Shown piece by piece: positions 63,361-64,000 of a stretch of 64,000 nt of DNA (its first letter is position 1; the number at the start of each line of letters is the position of its first letter). A model generated the notes under the pieces. The model made no database searches. It had not been told where the DNA came from and was given only the letters and a program-made list of their open reading frames with translations. This DNA comes from Oscillospiraceae bacterium (GTDB taxonomy: Bacteria; Bacillota_A; Clostridia; Oscillospirales; WRJC01): assembly GCA_009782405.1 (NCBI GenBank), contig WRJC01000009.1:1-64000 (forward strand), given 5' to 3'. Made by a program: the position numbers and the translations under genes.

Positions 63361-64000
63361 ATGAAAAACAAAAGCGAAGCGCTAAAAAGGCTGCTCGCGA
63401 TGCTCATCGCCTTGGTCATGGTTTTGGCGGTAGTCCCGCTTTCGGCCGCCCCTGTTTTCGCATCCGCCGCCGACGAAGAGGACGACGACGACGAGGCGAA
63501 GCTGGAAGCGGAGCGGATCAAGCTGTATCTGACCACGGAATATGAGAATCCCGCAGAAAAGCTCAAGGATTTCGGGGCGAAGACCGTGGAGCACGTGGAA
63601 GGCACGGGCAAAAACGCGGTTACGACCTATCTGCCGGACGGGAAACCGGTGTTCTCCAAGGACGGGTACGAGCTGTATTTCCAGTACGACACCGGCGAAG
63701 TGGCAGTCAAGGATCTGGCCACGGGGCAGGTGCTGTTTTCAAACCCGTACGACATCGGCGGCGAAAGCTCGTCGGAGGACGTAAAATTCAGGATTATGTC
63801 CCAAATATCGATAAAATACAAAGTTTCCGGGGACAAGACGCAGTGGTTCTATTCTTTCAAGGATGCCGCGATGAACAGGCAGATAAAGATGAAAAAGATA
63901 AAGGGCGGCATACGCGTGGAATACACCCTCGGAAAAGAGGAAAAGAGGAAGCTGGTCCCCAGGAGGATCGAAAGGAGTTCGTTTGACGACAACATACTCC
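63361..64000 (+). CDS. Secreted DUF5696-like protein, 3' end beyond the window
   Basis: 213 codons are visible. There is a signal peptide (about 1-33), then an acidic run (EEDDDDEAKLEAERIK) and a beta-rich start (YELYFQYDTGEVAVKDLATGQVLFSNPYDIGG, WFYSFKDAAMNRQIKMKKIKGGIRVEYTLG). The position after a Yip1-type gene and the opening sequence agree with DUF5696 proteins, large secreted proteins with a probable glycoside-hydrolase-like core; this is my recollection of gene order and not proven here. AAAGGAGG precedes the ATG. Confidence 0.6.
   Translation, partial: MKNKSEALKRLLAMLIALVMVLAVVPLSAAPVFASAADEEDDDDEAKLEAERIKLYLTTEYENPAEKLKDFGAKTVEHVEGTGKNAVTTYLPDGKPVFSKDGYELYFQYDTGEVAVKDLATGQVLFSNPYDIGGESSSEDVKFRIMSQISIKYKVSGDKTQWFYSFKDAAMNRQIKMKKIKGGIRVEYTLGKEEKRKLVPRRIERSSFDDNIL

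Overview
The window looks like chromosomal DNA of an uncultured Bacillota, most likely class Clostridia. The evidence is a ctsR-mcsA-mcsB-clpC operon with a CtsR box, consensus sigma-A promoters with 17-bp spacers, strong AGGAGG-type ribosome binding sites, frequent GTG/TTG starts, lipoprotein signal peptides, S-layer homology domains and a possible sortase-type C-terminus. I saw no rRNA, tRNA, CRISPR array or prophage. Species cannot be named from the sequence alone.

Layout. (1) 1-8118, minus strand: two large secreted RCC1-repeat proteins flank a small PPP-type phosphatase. One has 14 RCC1 repeats and runs off the window. The other combines RCC1, chitobiase-like, InlB-like and SLH modules with a possible cysteine peptidase. 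(2) 8236-26948: a sugar and glycan catabolism region of four transcription units. It holds a ROK kinase, a URO-D-like protein, a zinc alcohol dehydrogenase, two fucose-isomerase-like proteins, a glycyl-radical activase without its enzyme, PfkB and FGGY kinases, a GH38 alpha-mannosidase, a SIS sugar-phosphate isomerase, an archaeal-type triosephosphate isomerase, YjbQ and a clan GH-A glycosidase. An IS607-family element (about 15655-17372) with a short TnpB and a probable omega-RNA splits one operon. (3) 27159-39941: a phosphonate locus with the phnD-C-E-E transporter, phnG-H-I-J-K-M-L carbon-phosphorus lyase genes and a phnX-phnW fusion. A zinc-ribbon protein and an acetamidase/formamidase follow, with their own promoter and a structured leader. 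(4) 39956-50479: a solute-binding lipoprotein diverges from a wall-anchored CBM-like protein, a second GH38 mannosidase, potABCD and a DegT-family aminotransferase. (5) 50717-55457: the CtsR regulon operon, closed by a clear terminator. (6) 55682-64000: an ABC import cluster whose binding protein carries two N-terminal carbohydrate-binding-like modules, followed by two permeases, a beta-propeller/Yip1 membrane protein and the start of a DUF5696-like secreted protein.

Together the genes suggest a glycan-degrading, host- or biomass-associated anaerobe. It would trim mannose-containing glycans, import the products by binding-protein ABC systems, process the sugars with isomerases and kinases, and scavenge phosphorus from phosphonates by two chemically different routes. 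Functions of individual sugar enzymes are family-level calls; substrates are inferred.
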